Assembly: GCA_021842465.1 (NCBI GenBank)
Contig: JAKBZN010000001.1
Span: forward strand, 107,865-171,864
Origin: Pseudomonadota bacterium
GTDB taxonomy: Bacteria; Pseudomonadota; Gammaproteobacteria; Burkholderiales; Burkholderiaceae_F
Reading direction: 5' to 3'
DNA length: 64,000 nucleotides
Under the pieces are notes generated by a model. That model saw only the letters and a program-made list of their open reading frames with translations, was not told the DNA's origin and did not search any database. Positions 26,716 to 36,744 of the stretch are shown here, piece by piece. Every line of letters begins with the position of its first letter. Positions within the stretch are counted from its first letter, which is position 1. A program made the position numbers and the translations under genes.

Positions 26716-28374
26716 TCACTTCAACGGCTTGAACCGCAGGCGATGCGGCTTGGCGCCTTCCTCACCGAGGCGCTTCTTCTTGTCCTCTTCATATTCCTGG
26801 TAGTTGCCGGAGAAGAACACCCACTGCGAATCGCCTTCGCAAGCAAGAATGTGGGTCGCGATGCGATCGAGGAACCAGCGATCGTGCGAAATCACCAGCA
26901 CGCAGCCGGCGAATTCGAGCAAGGCATCTTCGAGGGCACGCAGGGTTTCGACGTCCAGGTCGTTCGACGGCTCGTCGAGCAGCAGCACGTTGCCGCCGGA
27001 GATCAACGTCTTGGCGAGGTGCAGACGACCGCGCTCGCCGCCCGATAACTGGCCGACGATCTTCTGCTGATCGGCGCCGCGGAAGTTGAAGCGGCCCACA
27101 TAGGCGCGCGAAGGCATGGCGAACTTGCCCACCGTCAGGATGTCGGCGCCCCCCGAAACGTCTTCCCACACGGTCTTTTCCGCCACCAGCGCATCACGCG
27201 ACTGGTCGACATAGGCCATCCGCACCGTCGGTCCGACCTTGATCGTTCCGCCGTCGGGCTGCTCCCGTCCGGTAATCATCCGGAACAACGTCGACTTGCC
27301 GGCGCCGTTGGGACCGATGATGCCGACGATCGCCCCCGCGGGGATCCGGAACGACAGCTTGTCGATCAGCAACCGGTCACCGAAGGCCTTGCTCACGTCG
27401 GTGAACTCGATCACCTCGTTGCCCAGGCGTTCGGCCACGGGGATGAAGATCTCCTGGGTCTCGTTGCGGACCTGATGTTCATGAGAACTGAGTTCCTCGA
27501 ACCGCGCGAGGCGGGCCTTGCTCTTGGCCTGCCGCCCCTTGGGGTTCTGACGCACCCACTCCAGTTCCTGCTTCATCGCCTTGATGCGCGCGGCCTCCTG
27601 TTTGGCCTCGGTCTCCAGGCGCGCCTCCTTCTGCTCCAGCCAGGAACTGTAGTTGCCCTGCCAGGGAATGCCATGGCCGCGATCGAGTTCCAGGATCCAC
27701 TGGCATGCGTTGTCGAGGAAGTAGCGGTCGTGGGTGATGCCCACCACCGTACCCGGGAAACGCTGCAGAAACTGCTCCAGCCATTCCACGCTTTCGGCGT
27801 CGAGATGGTTTGTCGGTTCGTCGAGCAGCAGCATGTCGGGCTTGGAAAGCAGCAGCCGGCACAGCGCGACGCGACGCTTCTCCCCCCCCGACAGGTGTTC
27901 GATACGCGCGTCCCAGGGGGGCAACCGCAGGGCGTCGGCGGCAATCTCGAGTTGATGTTCGAGATCGGAACCGCTTGTCGCCAGGATCGCCTCGTAGTGC
28001 GCCTGCTCGGCCGCGAGCTTGTCGAAATCGGCGTCCGGCTCGGCGTAGGCGGCATAGATGCGGTCCAGTTGCGCCCGCGCATCCACGACGTCGCCCAACC
28101 CCTGCTCGACGGCCTCGCGCACCGTCGTAAGCGGATCGAGTTGCGGCTCCTGCGGCAGATAGCCGATCTTCATGTTCGGCATCGGCACTGCTTCGCCGTC
28201 GAAGTTCGGATCGACGCCGGCCATGATGCGCAGCAGCGTCGACTTTCCCGAGCCGTTCAGACCCAGCACGCCGATCTTCGCGCCCGGGAAGAACGACAGC
28301 GAGATGTCCTTCAGGATCTGGCGCTTCGGCGGCACGGTCTTGCTGACGTGCCGCATCGTGTAGACGTATTGCAT
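26716..28374 (-). CDS. ettA: Energy-dependent translational throttle protein EttA (ABC-F ATPase)
   Basis: 552 residues from the ATG at 28374, against 555 in E. coli. Two ABC domains carry Walker A GLNGSGKST and GPNGAGKST, signatures LSGGEKRRVA and LSGGERGRLH, and Walker B LLLDEPTNHLD and LLLDEPSNDLD. There is no membrane segment. The EttA arm is present between the domains. It binds the ribosomal E site and gates entry into elongation according to the ATP/ADP ratio. An upstream in-frame start at 28407 would add 11 Arg-rich residues and is less likely. Confidence 0.95.
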   Translation of the reverse strand: MQYVYTMRHVSKTVPPKRQILKDISLSFFPGAKIGVLGLNGSGKSTLLRIMAGVDPNFDGEAVPMPNMKIGYLPQEPQLDPLTTVREAVEQGLGDVVDARAQLDRIYAAYAEPDADFDKLAAEQAHYEAILATSGSDLEHQLEIAADALRLPPWDARIEHLSGGEKRRVALCRLLLSKPDMLLLDEPTNHLDAESVEWLEQFLQRFPGTVVGITHDRYFLDNACQWILELDRGHGIPWQGNYSSWLEQKEARLETEAKQEAARIKAMKQELEWVRQNPKGRQAKSKARLARFEELSSHEHQVRNETQEIFIPVAERLGNEVIEFTDVSKAFGDRLLIDKLSFRIPAGAIVGIIGPNGAGKSTLFRMITGREQPDGGTIKVGPTVRMAYVDQSRDALVAEKTVWEDVSGGADILTVGKFAMPSRAYVGRFNFRGADQQKIVGQLSGGERGRLHLAKTLISGGNVLLLDEPSNDLDVETLRALEDALLEFAGCVLVISHDRWFLDRIATHILACEGDSQWVFFSGNYQEYEEDKKKRLGEEGAKPHRLRFKPLK

Positions 28375-28394
28375 CGGTAGAACTCTCCCCCTAG

Positions 28395-28418
28395 CCCACT
28401 CCCGCACCCGGGAGCGGG
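28395..28418. terminator. Stem-loop between gcvP and ettA
   Basis: A 10-bp stem with one G-T pair and a 4-base loop sits 76-99 bp after the gcvP stop and 21 bp before the ettA start on the same strand. No T run follows on the minus strand. It may attenuate or stabilise rather than terminate. Confidence 0.4.
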
Positions 28419-28493
28419 AAAATTGTCATGCCTCTTCCGTACCGCGGGGAAGAAGCGCTTTCTCCTGCCCCGCATGCGCCACGGGAAGGATGG

Positions 28494-31346
28494 TCACTCC
28501 GCCCAGTCCTTCGTCGGCGGGCACGAACAAACCAGATTCCGATCTCCATACACATTGTCGATGCGGGACACCGGCGGCCAGTATTTGTCGTGCCGCAATC
28601 CGGCAACGGGGAACGCCGCGGTTTCCCGGGAATATCCGTGCTCCCACCGATCGGCGCAGACCATTGCCGCAGTGTGCGGGGCGTTGCGCAGCGGATTGTC
28701 GATGCGGTCCCAGGCGCCCGACGCGACGGCGTCGATCTCGACCCGGATCTGCACCATCGCCTCGACGAATCGGTCGAGTTCGGCGCGCGACTCGGACTCC
28801 GTCGGCTCGACCATCAGCGTACCCGGCACCGGGAAGGACAGCGTGGGGGCATGGAAACCATAGTCCATCAGGCGCTTGGCGACGTCCTCCGCCGTGATGC
28901 CGCAACGGTCCTTGATCGGCCGCAGATCGAGGATGCACTCGTGCGCGACATGGCCGTTGCGCCCGGTGTACAGCACGGGATAGTGCGGCGCCAGCCTGCG
29001 CGCGAGGTAGTTCGCGTTGAGCAGCGCAACCTGGGTCGCACGCGTCAGGCCTGCCGCACCCATCATCGCGCAGTACATCCACGAGATCGGCAGGATCGAT
29101 GCCGAGCCGAAGGGCGCGGCACTCACCGGTCCGACCGTTCCGGCTCCATCCCCGGTCCGCGGAAGGTAGGGCGCAAGGTGCGCGCGCACCGCCACCGGGC
29201 CCACGCCCGGGCCGCCGCCGCCGTGCGGGATCGCGAACGTCTTGTGGAGGTTGAGATGCGACACGTCGCTGCCGATTTCCGCCGGCTTCGCCAATCCGAC
29301 CAGGGCGTTGAGGTTGGCGCCGTCCAGGTACACCTGCCCGCCGTGCCGATGGACGATGTCGCAGACCTCGCGGATCGATTCCTCGAACACCCCGTGCGTC
29401 GACGGGTAGGTCACCATCAGGGCCGCCAGCCGCCCGGCATGCAACTGCGCCTTGGTCGCGAGATCGGTCACGTCGATATTGCCGTTGGCGTCGCAATCGA
29501 CGACCACCACCTCCATTCCGGCCATCGCCGCCGAGGCCGGATTGGTGCCATGCGCGCTTTCCGGGATGAGGCATACCGTGCGCTGCGCCTGACCCTGCGC
29601 CCGATGGTAGGCGCGGATCGCGAGCAGCCCGGCAAACTCCCCCTGCGCGCCGGAGTTGGGCTGCAGGCTCACCCGGTCGTAACCGGTGCAGGCCGCAAGC
29701 ATCCCCTCGAGCGACGCGATCATCTCGCGGTATCCCTCGGTCTGATCCGCCGGCGCGAACGGATGCACGTTCGCGAACTGTGGCCAACTCACCGGCAGCA
29801 GTTCCGACGTCGCGTTGAGCTTCATCGTGCAGGAACCCAGCGGGATCATGGTGCGGTCGAGCGCCAGATCCCGGTCGGCCAATCCGCGCAGATAGCGCAG
29901 CATCGCCGTTTCCGACCGATGACGATGGAACGCCGGGTGCACGAGGTAATCCGCATCCCGCCGCAGTGCGACGGGGATCCGCGCGAATTCACCCTGCGCG
30001 CGGTCCAGCGCGTCGAAGTCCACACGGACCCCGAAGGCGTCCCACAATGCCAGGACGTCTTCCCGGCCGCAGGTCTCGTCGAAGGAGATCCCCACCGCGT
30101 CGGCGGCGATCGCCCGCAGGTTGTAACCGCGCGCCATGGCGGCCGCCAGGACCGCCGGTGCATCGACGCCGTCGACCCGCACCGTATCGAAGAACGCCTC
30201 GGAAACCGTCGTGCCGCCGGCGCGCAGGCCCGCCGCAAAGATCGCCGCGAGGCGATGGACCCGCAAGGCGATTCGCCGCAGTCCTTCGGGACCGTGATAT
30301 ACGGCGTACATCGATGCCAGCACGGCCAGCAGCACCTGCGCCGTGCAGATGTTGGACGTCGCCTTCTCGCGGCGGATGTGCTGTTCCCGCGTCTGCAGGG
30401 CGAGGCGCAAGGCGCGTTTGCCCTGCGAGTCGACGGAAATCCCCACGATGCGCCCCGGCATCGACCGCTTGAGTTCGTCGCGGCAGGAAAGGAATCCGGC
30501 ATGCGGACCGCCGAATCCCATCGGCACCCCGAAGCGCTGCGCGCTCCCCACCGCGATGTCCGCCCCCCAGCGTCCGGGCGGGACGAGCAGGGTCAGCGCC
30601 AGCAGATCGGTCGCGACCGCGAGCAGAGCACCGCGGGCATGCAGCGCAGACGCCACCGCGCCGTGATCGCGCACCGCCCCGGTGCTCGCCGGAAACTGCA
30701 GCAACGCGCCGAAGCATTCGCCGGCCGCCACCGGATCGTCGCCCACGACGAGCTCGATCCCGAGCGGTTCGGCGCGCGTGTGGAGGACGGCGATGGTCTG
30801 CGGATGGCAGTCGGAGGCGACGAAGAAGCGCGGCGATTTGCTGCGTGCGCTGCGGCGCGCGAGCATCATGGCTTCCGCCGCCGCCGTCGCTTCATCGAGC
30901 AGCGAGGCGTTGGCGATCGGCAGCCCGGTCAGGTCGGCCACCAGGGTCTGGAAGTTGAGCATGGCTTCCAGCCGACCTTGGGAAATCTCCGCCTGGTAGG
31001 GCGTGTACGCGGTGTACCAGGCGGGGTTCTCGAACACGTTGCGCGCGATCACCGCCGGCATGACGGTCCCGTAGTACCCCATGCCGATGAGGCTGCGCGC
31101 CACCTGGTTGCGCTGGGCGAACTCCGCCATCCGGCGCAGCGCCTGCGCCTCACTCGCGGGCGCCCCCAACGCCAGCGGCTCCCGCAGGCGGATCGCCGGC
31201 GGGACGATCGCATCGCTCAGGTCCGCCAGGCTCGCAACCCCCAGTTCGGCCAGCATCCCGGCGATTTCGTCCTCGTCCGGGCCGATGTGCCGACCGAGGA
31301 AATCCCCGGATCCCTCGCGATCCGGGCCCTGCAACCCGTCGACCAT
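28494..31346 (-). CDS. gcvP: Glycine dehydrogenase (decarboxylating), P-protein
   Basis: 950 residues, full length for the fused alpha-beta P-protein. The PLP-binding Lys is in [18 protein letters not shown], and the N-terminal half starts with [10 protein letters not shown]. It decarboxylates glycine and loads the aminomethyl group on the H-protein lipoyl arm. The ATG at 31346 overlaps the gcvH stop (TGATG) and has GGAG five bases upstream. It is the last gene of gcvT-gcvH-gcvP. Confidence 0.97.
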   Translation of the reverse strand: MVDGLQGPDREGSGDFLGRHIGPDEDEIAGMLAELGVASLADLSDAIVPPAIRLREPLALGAPASEAQALRRMAEFAQRNQVARSLIGMGYYGTVMPAVIARNVFENPAWYTAYTPYQAEISQGRLEAMLNFQTLVADLTGLPIANASLLDEATAAAEAMMLARRSARSKSPRFFVASDCHPQTIAVLHTRAEPLGIELVVGDDPVAAGECFGALLQFPASTGAVRDHGAVASALHARGALLAVATDLLALTLLVPPGRWGADIAVGSAQRFGVPMGFGGPHAGFLSCRDELKRSMPGRIVGISVDSQGKRALRLALQTREQHIRREKATSNICTAQVLLAVLASMYAVYHGPEGLRRIALRVHRLAAIFAAGLRAGGTTVSEAFFDTVRVDGVDAPAVLAAAMARGYNLRAIAADAVGISFDETCGREDVLALWDAFGVRVDFDALDRAQGEFARIPVALRRDADYLVHPAFHRHRSETAMLRYLRGLADRDLALDRTMIPLGSCTMKLNATSELLPVSWPQFANVHPFAPADQTEGYREMIASLEGMLAACTGYDRVSLQPNSGAQGEFAGLLAIRAYHRAQGQAQRTVCLIPESAHGTNPASAAMAGMEVVVVDCDANGNIDVTDLATKAQLHAGRLAALMVTYPSTHGVFEESIREVCDIVHRHGGQVYLDGANLNALVGLAKPAEIGSDVSHLNLHKTFAIPHGGGGPGVGPVAVRAHLAPYLPRTGDGAGTVGPVSAAPFGSASILPISWMYCAMMGAAGLTRATQVALLNANYLARRLAPHYPVLYTGRNGHVAHECILDLRPIKDRCGITAEDVAKRLMDYGFHAPTLSFPVPGTLMVEPTESESRAELDRFVEAMVQIRVEIDAVASGAWDRIDNPLRNAPHTAAMVCADRWEHGYSRETAAFPVAGLRHDKYWPPVSRIDNVYGDRNLVCSCPPTKDWAE

Positions 31347-31732
31347 CACTTCTCCGAATCGAGTTGCTTCCGGTACGCGGCGGCGTCGAGCATGGCATCG
31401 AAGCCGGCGGCATCATCGGGTTTCAGACGGAACAGCCAGGCACCATAGGGATCGCGATTGAGCGTTTCGGGCTGATCCCGCAATGTTTCGTTCACCGCCA
31501 CGACCGTGCCGGCGATCGGAGAATAGATGTCCGAAGCGGCCTTCACCGACTCCACCACCGCAGCGACCGCGCCGACCGCAAAGGTGCTGCCCGGTTCCGG
31601 CAGCTCGAGATACACGAGGTCGCCCAAGGCGTCCTGGGCGAAGTCGGTGATGCCGACGCTCACGGTGCCGTCGGCCTCGGCACGGGCCCACTCATGGGAT
31701 TCGGTATAACGAAGTTCGGTCGGGACGTTCAT
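31346..31732 (-). CDS. gcvH: Glycine cleavage system H-protein
   Basis: 128 residues. The lipoylated Lys is in [21 protein letters not shown] at the N-terminus and NRDPYGAWL near the end are typical. It shuttles the aminomethyl intermediate between P-, T- and L-proteins. It lies 118 bp downstream of gcvT, and I see no structure in that gap. It overlaps gcvP by one base. No lpd (L-protein) gene is in the window. Confidence 0.97.
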   Translation of the reverse strand: MNVPTELRYTESHEWARAEADGTVSVGITDFAQDALGDLVYLELPEPGSTFAVGAVAAVVESVKAASDIYSPIAGTVVAVNETLRDQPETLNRDPYGAWLFRLKPDDAAGFDAMLDAAAYRKQLDSEK

Positions 31733-31850
31733 TTCAGATCTCCAAAAAATCCATCGGACGGCAGCCCGTCAATGCAACGAACCGCAGCATCCAACAGCGC
31801 GCAGGCAACTGCACAGTCGAGGCTCCCGCGTCATGCATCGAGAAAACGCG

Positions 31851-32945
31851 TCATAGGGCCTTGCCGTTGCGCACGAACGGCAGGCGGGTGACGATGGCGG
31901 CGGCGGGACCGCCGCGCAGCGCCACCGTGACGATGTCGCCGGACTTCACGCCCGCAGGCAGGCGCGCCAGCGCGATCGAGTATCCGAGGGACGGTGAAAA
32001 CGTGCCGCTGGTCACCTCCCCCGTCCCCAAGGCGGTCGCCACCGCCTGGTGCGAGCGCAGCACGCCGCGGTCCTCCAGTCGGAGCCCCAGCAGTTGCCGC
32101 AGTCCGCCCGCGGCAGCCTGCCGCTCGAGGGCCGCGCGGCCTACGAACGGGCGATCGCCGCGCAGGTCCACCGTCCATGCCAGCCCGGACTCGAGCGGGG
32201 TGACCGTCGTATCCATGTCGCTGCCGTACAGGTTCATGCCGGCCTCGAGGCGCAGCGTGTCGCGCGCGCCCAACCCGCAAGGTCGGACGCCGGCCGCCGC
32301 GAGCGCCTGCCAGAGACCGGCCGCCTGCGACGCCGGCACCGCGATCTCAAAGCCGTCCTCCCCGGTATACCCCGTGCGCGCGACGAACCAGTCGCCCGCC
32401 GGTTCGGCGGTGAACGCCGCCAGGCGCTCGAACACCGCGGCGAGCTGCGGCACGGCGCGGGTCAGCCGCTCCGGCGCCCGCGGCCCCTGGACGGCGATGA
32501 GCGCGAGATCCGTCCGCTCCACGACCTGCGCGTCGCAAGCGGCTTCCGCAAGAACCTGGCGCATCCACGCGACGTCGCCGTCCGCGGTCCCGGCGTTCAC
32601 GACGATGCGATAGGGCATGTGCGCCCCGTCCGGCATGCGATAGACGATCAGGTCGTCGATCACGCCGCCGTCCGCCCGCAGCATGCAGCTGTACAGTGCC
32701 TTGCCGGGAACGAGCCGGCCCGCATCGTTGGCAAGCAGTCGCTGGAGGAACGCGAGGCTCCCCGCCCCGGTCACGTCGAGCACCCGCATGTGCGAGACGT
32801 CGAACATGCCGCAATCGACCCGCACCGCGAGGTGCTCCTCGAGCTGGGAACCATAGTGCAACGGCATCTCCCAGCCGCCGAAGTCGACCATCTTCGCGCC
32901 GGCAGCGCAGTGGATGTCGAACAGGGGGGTGCGTTTGAGAGGCAT
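31851..32945 (-). CDS. gcvT: Aminomethyltransferase (glycine cleavage T-protein)
   Basis: 364 residues from the ATG at 32945, the point where homology begins (MPLKRTPLFDIH). It shows the catalytic Asp region DVSHMRVLDVTG, folate-binding RTGYTGEDGFEI and GLGARDTLRLEAG. It transfers the methylene unit to tetrahydrofolate and releases ammonia. It is the first gene of the gcv operon and divergent from apbC with a 106-bp gap. I looked for a glycine riboswitch in that gap and did not find one. Confidence 0.96.
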   Translation of the reverse strand: MPLKRTPLFDIHCAAGAKMVDFGGWEMPLHYGSQLEEHLAVRVDCGMFDVSHMRVLDVTGAGSLAFLQRLLANDAGRLVPGKALYSCMLRADGGVIDDLIVYRMPDGAHMPYRIVVNAGTADGDVAWMRQVLAEAACDAQVVERTDLALIAVQGPRAPERLTRAVPQLAAVFERLAAFTAEPAGDWFVARTGYTGEDGFEIAVPASQAAGLWQALAAAGVRPCGLGARDTLRLEAGMNLYGSDMDTTVTPLESGLAWTVDLRGDRPFVGRAALERQAAAGGLRQLLGLRLEDRGVLRSHQAVATALGTGEVTSGTFSPSLGYSIALARLPAGVKSGDIVTVALRGGPAAAIVTRLPFVRNGKAL

Positions 32946-33051
32946 GGCGCGGTTCCAAAAGGACGAAGGATACCCCCAATGGGGCAGGGTTTTGGCCGCC
33001 CAAGCTGACGTATTCTCCGGTCCTTTGCTTCGCCGACGCGGGAAAACAGCC

Positions 33052-34137
33052 ATGGCAATCGACAACGACAAGGTCAATGAGGCGCTCAGCGCCGTGATCG
33101 ACCCGAACACCGGCACCGACCTGGTGAAATCCCGGTCGGTGCGCAACATCCGCGTCGAGGGGGGCGCCGTACACCTCGACATCGAACTGGGCTACCCCGC
33201 CGCCAGCCAGATCGAGCCGCTGCGCGCCCGGGTCACCGAAGCGCTGCAGGCCGCCGGGGCACGGGAAGTCCACGCCAGCATCACCTCCCGGATCGTCGCG
33301 CACACGGTGCAGCGCGGCCTGAAGGTGCTGCCCAACGTCCGCAACATCATCGCCGTGGCCTCCGGCAAGGGCGGCGTCGGCAAGAGCACGGTGGCGGCCA
33401 ACCTCGCGCTCGGGCTCGCCGCGGAGGGGGCGCGGGTCGGCATGCTCGACGCCGACATCTACGGGCCGAGCCAGCCCACCATGCTCGGCATCACCGGACG
33501 CCCCGAAAGCCAGGACGGCAAGAGCTTTGATCCGATGGAAGGCCACGGCATCCAGGTCAGCTCGATCGGCTTCCTGGTCGACCCCGACCAGCCCATGATC
33601 TGGCGCGGCCCGATGGTGACCTCGGCGCTGCAACAGCTCCTCATGCTCACCAACTGGCGCGATCTCGACTACCTCGTGATCGACATGCCGCCCGGAACCG
33701 GGGACATCCAGCTGACCCTGGCGCAGCAAGTGCCGGTGACCGGCGCGGTCATCGTAACCACGCCCCAGGACATCGCCCTCATCGACGCGATGCGCGGCCT
33801 GCGGATGTTCGAGAAGGTCGGCGTGCCCATCCTCGGCCTGGTCGAAAACATGGCGACCCACGTCTGCTCCCAGTGCGGCCACGAGGAACACATTTTCGGA
33901 GCCGGCGGCGCCGCCAGGATGGCGCAGCAGTTCGGCATCGAAGTGCTGGGGGCACTGCCCCTGGACATCCGCATCCGGGAAGACGCCGATGGCGGGAACC
34001 CGACCGTCGCCGCCGAGCCCGACAGCGCGATCGCCCAGACGTACAAGGCGATCGCCCGGCGTGTCGCGGTGCGGATCGCCGAACGCGCCAAGGATCTCTC
34101 CGGGAAGATGCCGGCGATCAAGATCGTCAACACCTGA
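33052..34137 (+). CDS. apbC: Iron-sulfur cluster carrier protein ApbC/Mrp (P-loop NTPase)
   Basis: 361 residues. An N-terminal MIP18/DUF59 domain (about 1-85) precedes a ParA-like NTPase with deviant Walker A SGKGGVGKST, LDADIYGPSQ, and DYLVIDMPPGTGD. The C-terminal CSQCG carries the CxxC that bridges a 4Fe-4S cluster in the dimer. It assembles or transfers Fe-S clusters. It is usually next to metG in betaproteobacteria; here a damaged chemoreceptor and dcd lie between them. A hairpin with a T run follows. Confidence 0.95.
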   Translation: MAIDNDKVNEALSAVIDPNTGTDLVKSRSVRNIRVEGGAVHLDIELGYPAASQIEPLRARVTEALQAAGAREVHASITSRIVAHTVQRGLKVLPNVRNIIAVASGKGGVGKSTVAANLALGLAAEGARVGMLDADIYGPSQPTMLGITGRPESQDGKSFDPMEGHGIQVSSIGFLVDPDQPMIWRGPMVTSALQQLLMLTNWRDLDYLVIDMPPGTGDIQLTLAQQVPVTGAVIVTTPQDIALIDAMRGLRMFEKVGVPILGLVENMATHVCSQCGHEEHIFGAGGAARMAQQFGIEVLGALPLDIRIREDADGGNPTVAAEPDSAIAQTYKAIARRVAVRIAERAKDLSGKMPAIKIVNT

Positions 34138-34148
34138 GGCGGCGGCCC

Positions 34149-34199
34149 CGGGCCGTCGCGGGCGGAAAGCCCGAAACGGACACGCGACGGGGCCCTTTT
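34149..34199 (+). terminator. Terminator after apbC
   Basis: The arms GGGCCGTCGCG and CGCGACGGGGCCC pair, with a 2-base bulge, around a roughly 22-base loop and are followed by TTTT at 34196-34199. It begins about 12 bases after the apbC stop. Confidence 0.6.
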
Positions 34200-34295
34200 C
34201 CCGGGTTTCCGGCATGGCGGCGCCTCCTAAGATGAGGCGCTGCCCCCCGCGCTTGGCGCGCAGCGGGCCGAAACCAGGAAAACAGGGACCTCCAC

Positions 34296-36082
34296 ATGTC
34301 AGCCGTTCTCGATATCGGCGAAGCCCCGGCCCCGGAAGACTCGAGGGCCGGAGGCGCCGACGCCAGTTTTTTCCGCTTCCATGGCATCTGGGCGCCGGGC
34401 GTGCGCGTGTTCCGCCAACTGCATTTCGGCGTCAAGGCGGTCATCATCAGCGCCGCGTTCGTGCTGCCGACCATCGCCATGGTGGCCTGGGACATCGATG
34501 CCCAGTACAAAGACGCCGTGGCGGCGCGCGAGAACACCGCGGTGGTCGATGCGCGAGTCGCGCATGACATCCAGTCCTGGGTTCAAACGCAACAGGCCGG
34601 CGGCCGGATCACGGCGGCGAACGGCCAGGATCTGCTCTCGCGGATGCCCGATTCGTGGACCCGCGACGGGGCGGTCGACATTCGGACCTGCGTGATGCCG
34701 CGCTGCGGAACATCGCCATCAAGAGCGGGCTCCTGGCGGGTTCGATGCTGCTGGCCGGCTATCTTTTCCTGAGCTTCTACAAGGTGATGGACGGTGGCCT
34801 CAAGGAAACCCGCCGCCACCTGCACGCGATGACGGCCGGCGACCTGACGACGTCCCCCTCTCCCTGGGGCAAGGACGATGCCGCCGAACTCATGCTCGAC
34901 CTGCGGGAGATGCAGGACTCGTTGCGCGCCATGGTCCTCCGGGTGCGAAGTTCGAGCGAGGACATCCTGCACTCAAGTGCGGAGATCGCCTCCGGCGCCC
35001 AGGACCTGTCGGCACGGACCGAACAGACCGCCTCGAACCTCGAGGAATCGGCCGCCTCGATGGAGGAGATCGCGTCGACCGTCCGCAGTACGTCCGACCA
35101 CACGCTGGAAGCCGCCCAGGTCGCGCGGCACAACGCCGAGGCAGCGAGCCGGGGCGGCGAAGTCATGCACAACGTCGTCACGACGATGGAAGGCATCCAC
35201 ACCGCCTCCGTCCAGATCAGCGAGATCATCGGCACGATCGACGGCATCGCCTTCCAGACCAACATCCTGGCACTCAACGCCGCGGTCGAGGCGGCGCGCG
35301 CCGGCGAACAGGGCCGCGGCTTCGCGGTCGTTGCTGGCGAAGTGCGCATGCTGGCGCAGCGCAGCGCCGAAGCTGCACGGGAGATCAAGGCGCTCATCGG
35401 TGCCAGCATGGAAAAAGTCGAGGCCGGCACCGCCGTGGTGCGCAACGCCGGCGACACCATCCGGGACATCGTCGCCTCGTCGGACCGGGTCAACGGACTG
35501 CTGGAGGAAATCTCTTCCGCGGCGCGCGAACAGACCACGGGCGTCGCGCAGGTCGGCCAGTCGGTGCAGGACCTCGACCGCATGACCCAGCAGAACGCCG
35601 CCCTGGTGGAAGAGACGGCGGCCGCGGCCGCGACGATGCGCAGCCAAGCGCTCGACCTGCAGGACGCCGTATCCCGCTTCCGCCTGCCGGCCAACGCAAG
35701 ACTCGCCGCCGCGACCGCCGGCAAGGTCGTGGATTTCAATTTCGACCAGGCCATTGCCGCGCACCGCGACTGGAAGGTTCGGCTGCGCAAGGCGATCGCA
35801 GGCCACGAAACGCTCGATGCCGACACCATCTGCCGCGACGACCAGTGCGCGCTCGGAAAGTGGATCCATGGCCCCGGCGCGGCGCAATGGGGGCAGCGGC
35901 CGGGATTCCCGCCGTTGAAGACCAAGCACGCCGAATTCCATGAAGTCGCCGGCGGGGTCGCGCGCAAGATCAATGCCGGCCAGTATGCGGACGCGGAACG
36001 GCTGATCGGCTCGGGATCGCGATTCGCGCAGGTGTCGACCGAGGTGACCACCCTGCTGACGCAGGCCAAACGCGGGTTGTGA
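34296..36082 (+). pseudogene. Methyl-accepting chemotaxis protein with CZB domain, disrupted by a frameshift
   Basis: The ATG frame at 34296 encodes an N-terminus, one membrane helix (about residues 47-65) and about 80 periplasmic residues, then drifts to a stop at 34772. The second half is in another frame from about 34680 ([17 protein letters not shown]): a second membrane helix, HAMP, a full MA signalling domain with the conserved tip [29 protein letters not shown] split here as [18 protein letters not shown] and FAVVAGEVR, and a C-terminal zinc-binding CZB domain ([23 protein letters not shown]). The join is a -1 or +2 change, and the short periplasmic part suggests an accompanying deletion. 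A sequencing error is the main alternative. Confidence 0.75.
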
Positions 36083-36173
36083 CGAACGGCGGTCGGTGTC
36101 GCGCGCCGACGCGCCTGTCCTTGCCGCTCCTGCCGTAAAATCCCTTCCCTTGCAAGTCGGGGAGAGTGCGGCA

Positions 36174-36737
36174 ATGACGATCAAGAGCGACCGGTGGATC
36201 CGGCGCATGGCGGCCCAGGGGATGATCGAGCCCTTCGAGGCGGAACAGGTCCGCAGCGTGGAGGGCCGGCGTATCGTTTCCTATGGCACGTCGAGCTACG
36301 GCTACGACATCCGCTGCGCCCCGGAATTCAAGATCTTCACCAACATCAACAGCACCATCGTCGATCCGAAGGCGTTCGACCCCGATTCCTTCGTCGACTT
36401 CCATGGCGAGGTGTGCATCATCCCGCCGAATTCCTTCGCCCTCGCCCGCACGGTCGAGTATTTCCGCATCCCCCGCAACGTGCTGACCATCTGCCTGGGC
36501 AAGAGCACCTACGCGCGCTGTGGAATCATCGTCAACGTCACGCCGCTCGAGCCCGAATGGGAGGGGCACGTGACGCTGGAGTTTTCCAACACCACGCCGC
36601 TGCCGGCCAAGATCTACGCCAACGAAGGCTGCGCGCAGGTCATATTCATCGAATCCGACGAAGTCTGCGAGACCTCCTATCGCGACCGGGGCGGGAAATA
36701 CCAGGGGCAGCGCGGCGTAACGCTGCCGCGCACCTAA
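36174..36737 (+). CDS. dcd: dCTP deaminase
   Basis: 187 residues. It shows [14 protein letters not shown], the catalytic Arg/Glu region [10 protein letters not shown] and [17 protein letters not shown], and C-terminal [13 protein letters not shown]. It deaminates dCTP to dUTP, feeding dUMP to thymidylate synthase (thyA is at 23 kb). The ATG at 36174 follows GGGGAGAG. It is 7 bp upstream of metG and probably co-transcribed with it. Confidence 0.96.
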   Translation: MTIKSDRWIRRMAAQGMIEPFEAEQVRSVEGRRIVSYGTSSYGYDIRCAPEFKIFTNINSTIVDPKAFDPDSFVDFHGEVCIIPPNSFALARTVEYFRIPRNVLTICLGKSTYARCGIIVNVTPLEPEWEGHVTLEFSNTTPLPAKIYANEGCAQVIFIESDEVCETSYRDRGGKYQGQRGVTLPRT

Positions 36738-36744
36738 GCTACCC

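Noticed and set aside
28428..31448. A 1006-codon open frame antisense to gcvP
   Set aside because: It is fully explained as the shadow of gcvP codons in GC-rich DNA. No family motif or ribosome site supports it.
32946..33051. Glycine riboswitch upstream of gcvT
   Set aside because: I looked for the paired aptamer core in the 106-bp gap on the minus strand and did not see the conserved segments. The gap is also short for a tandem riboswitch.
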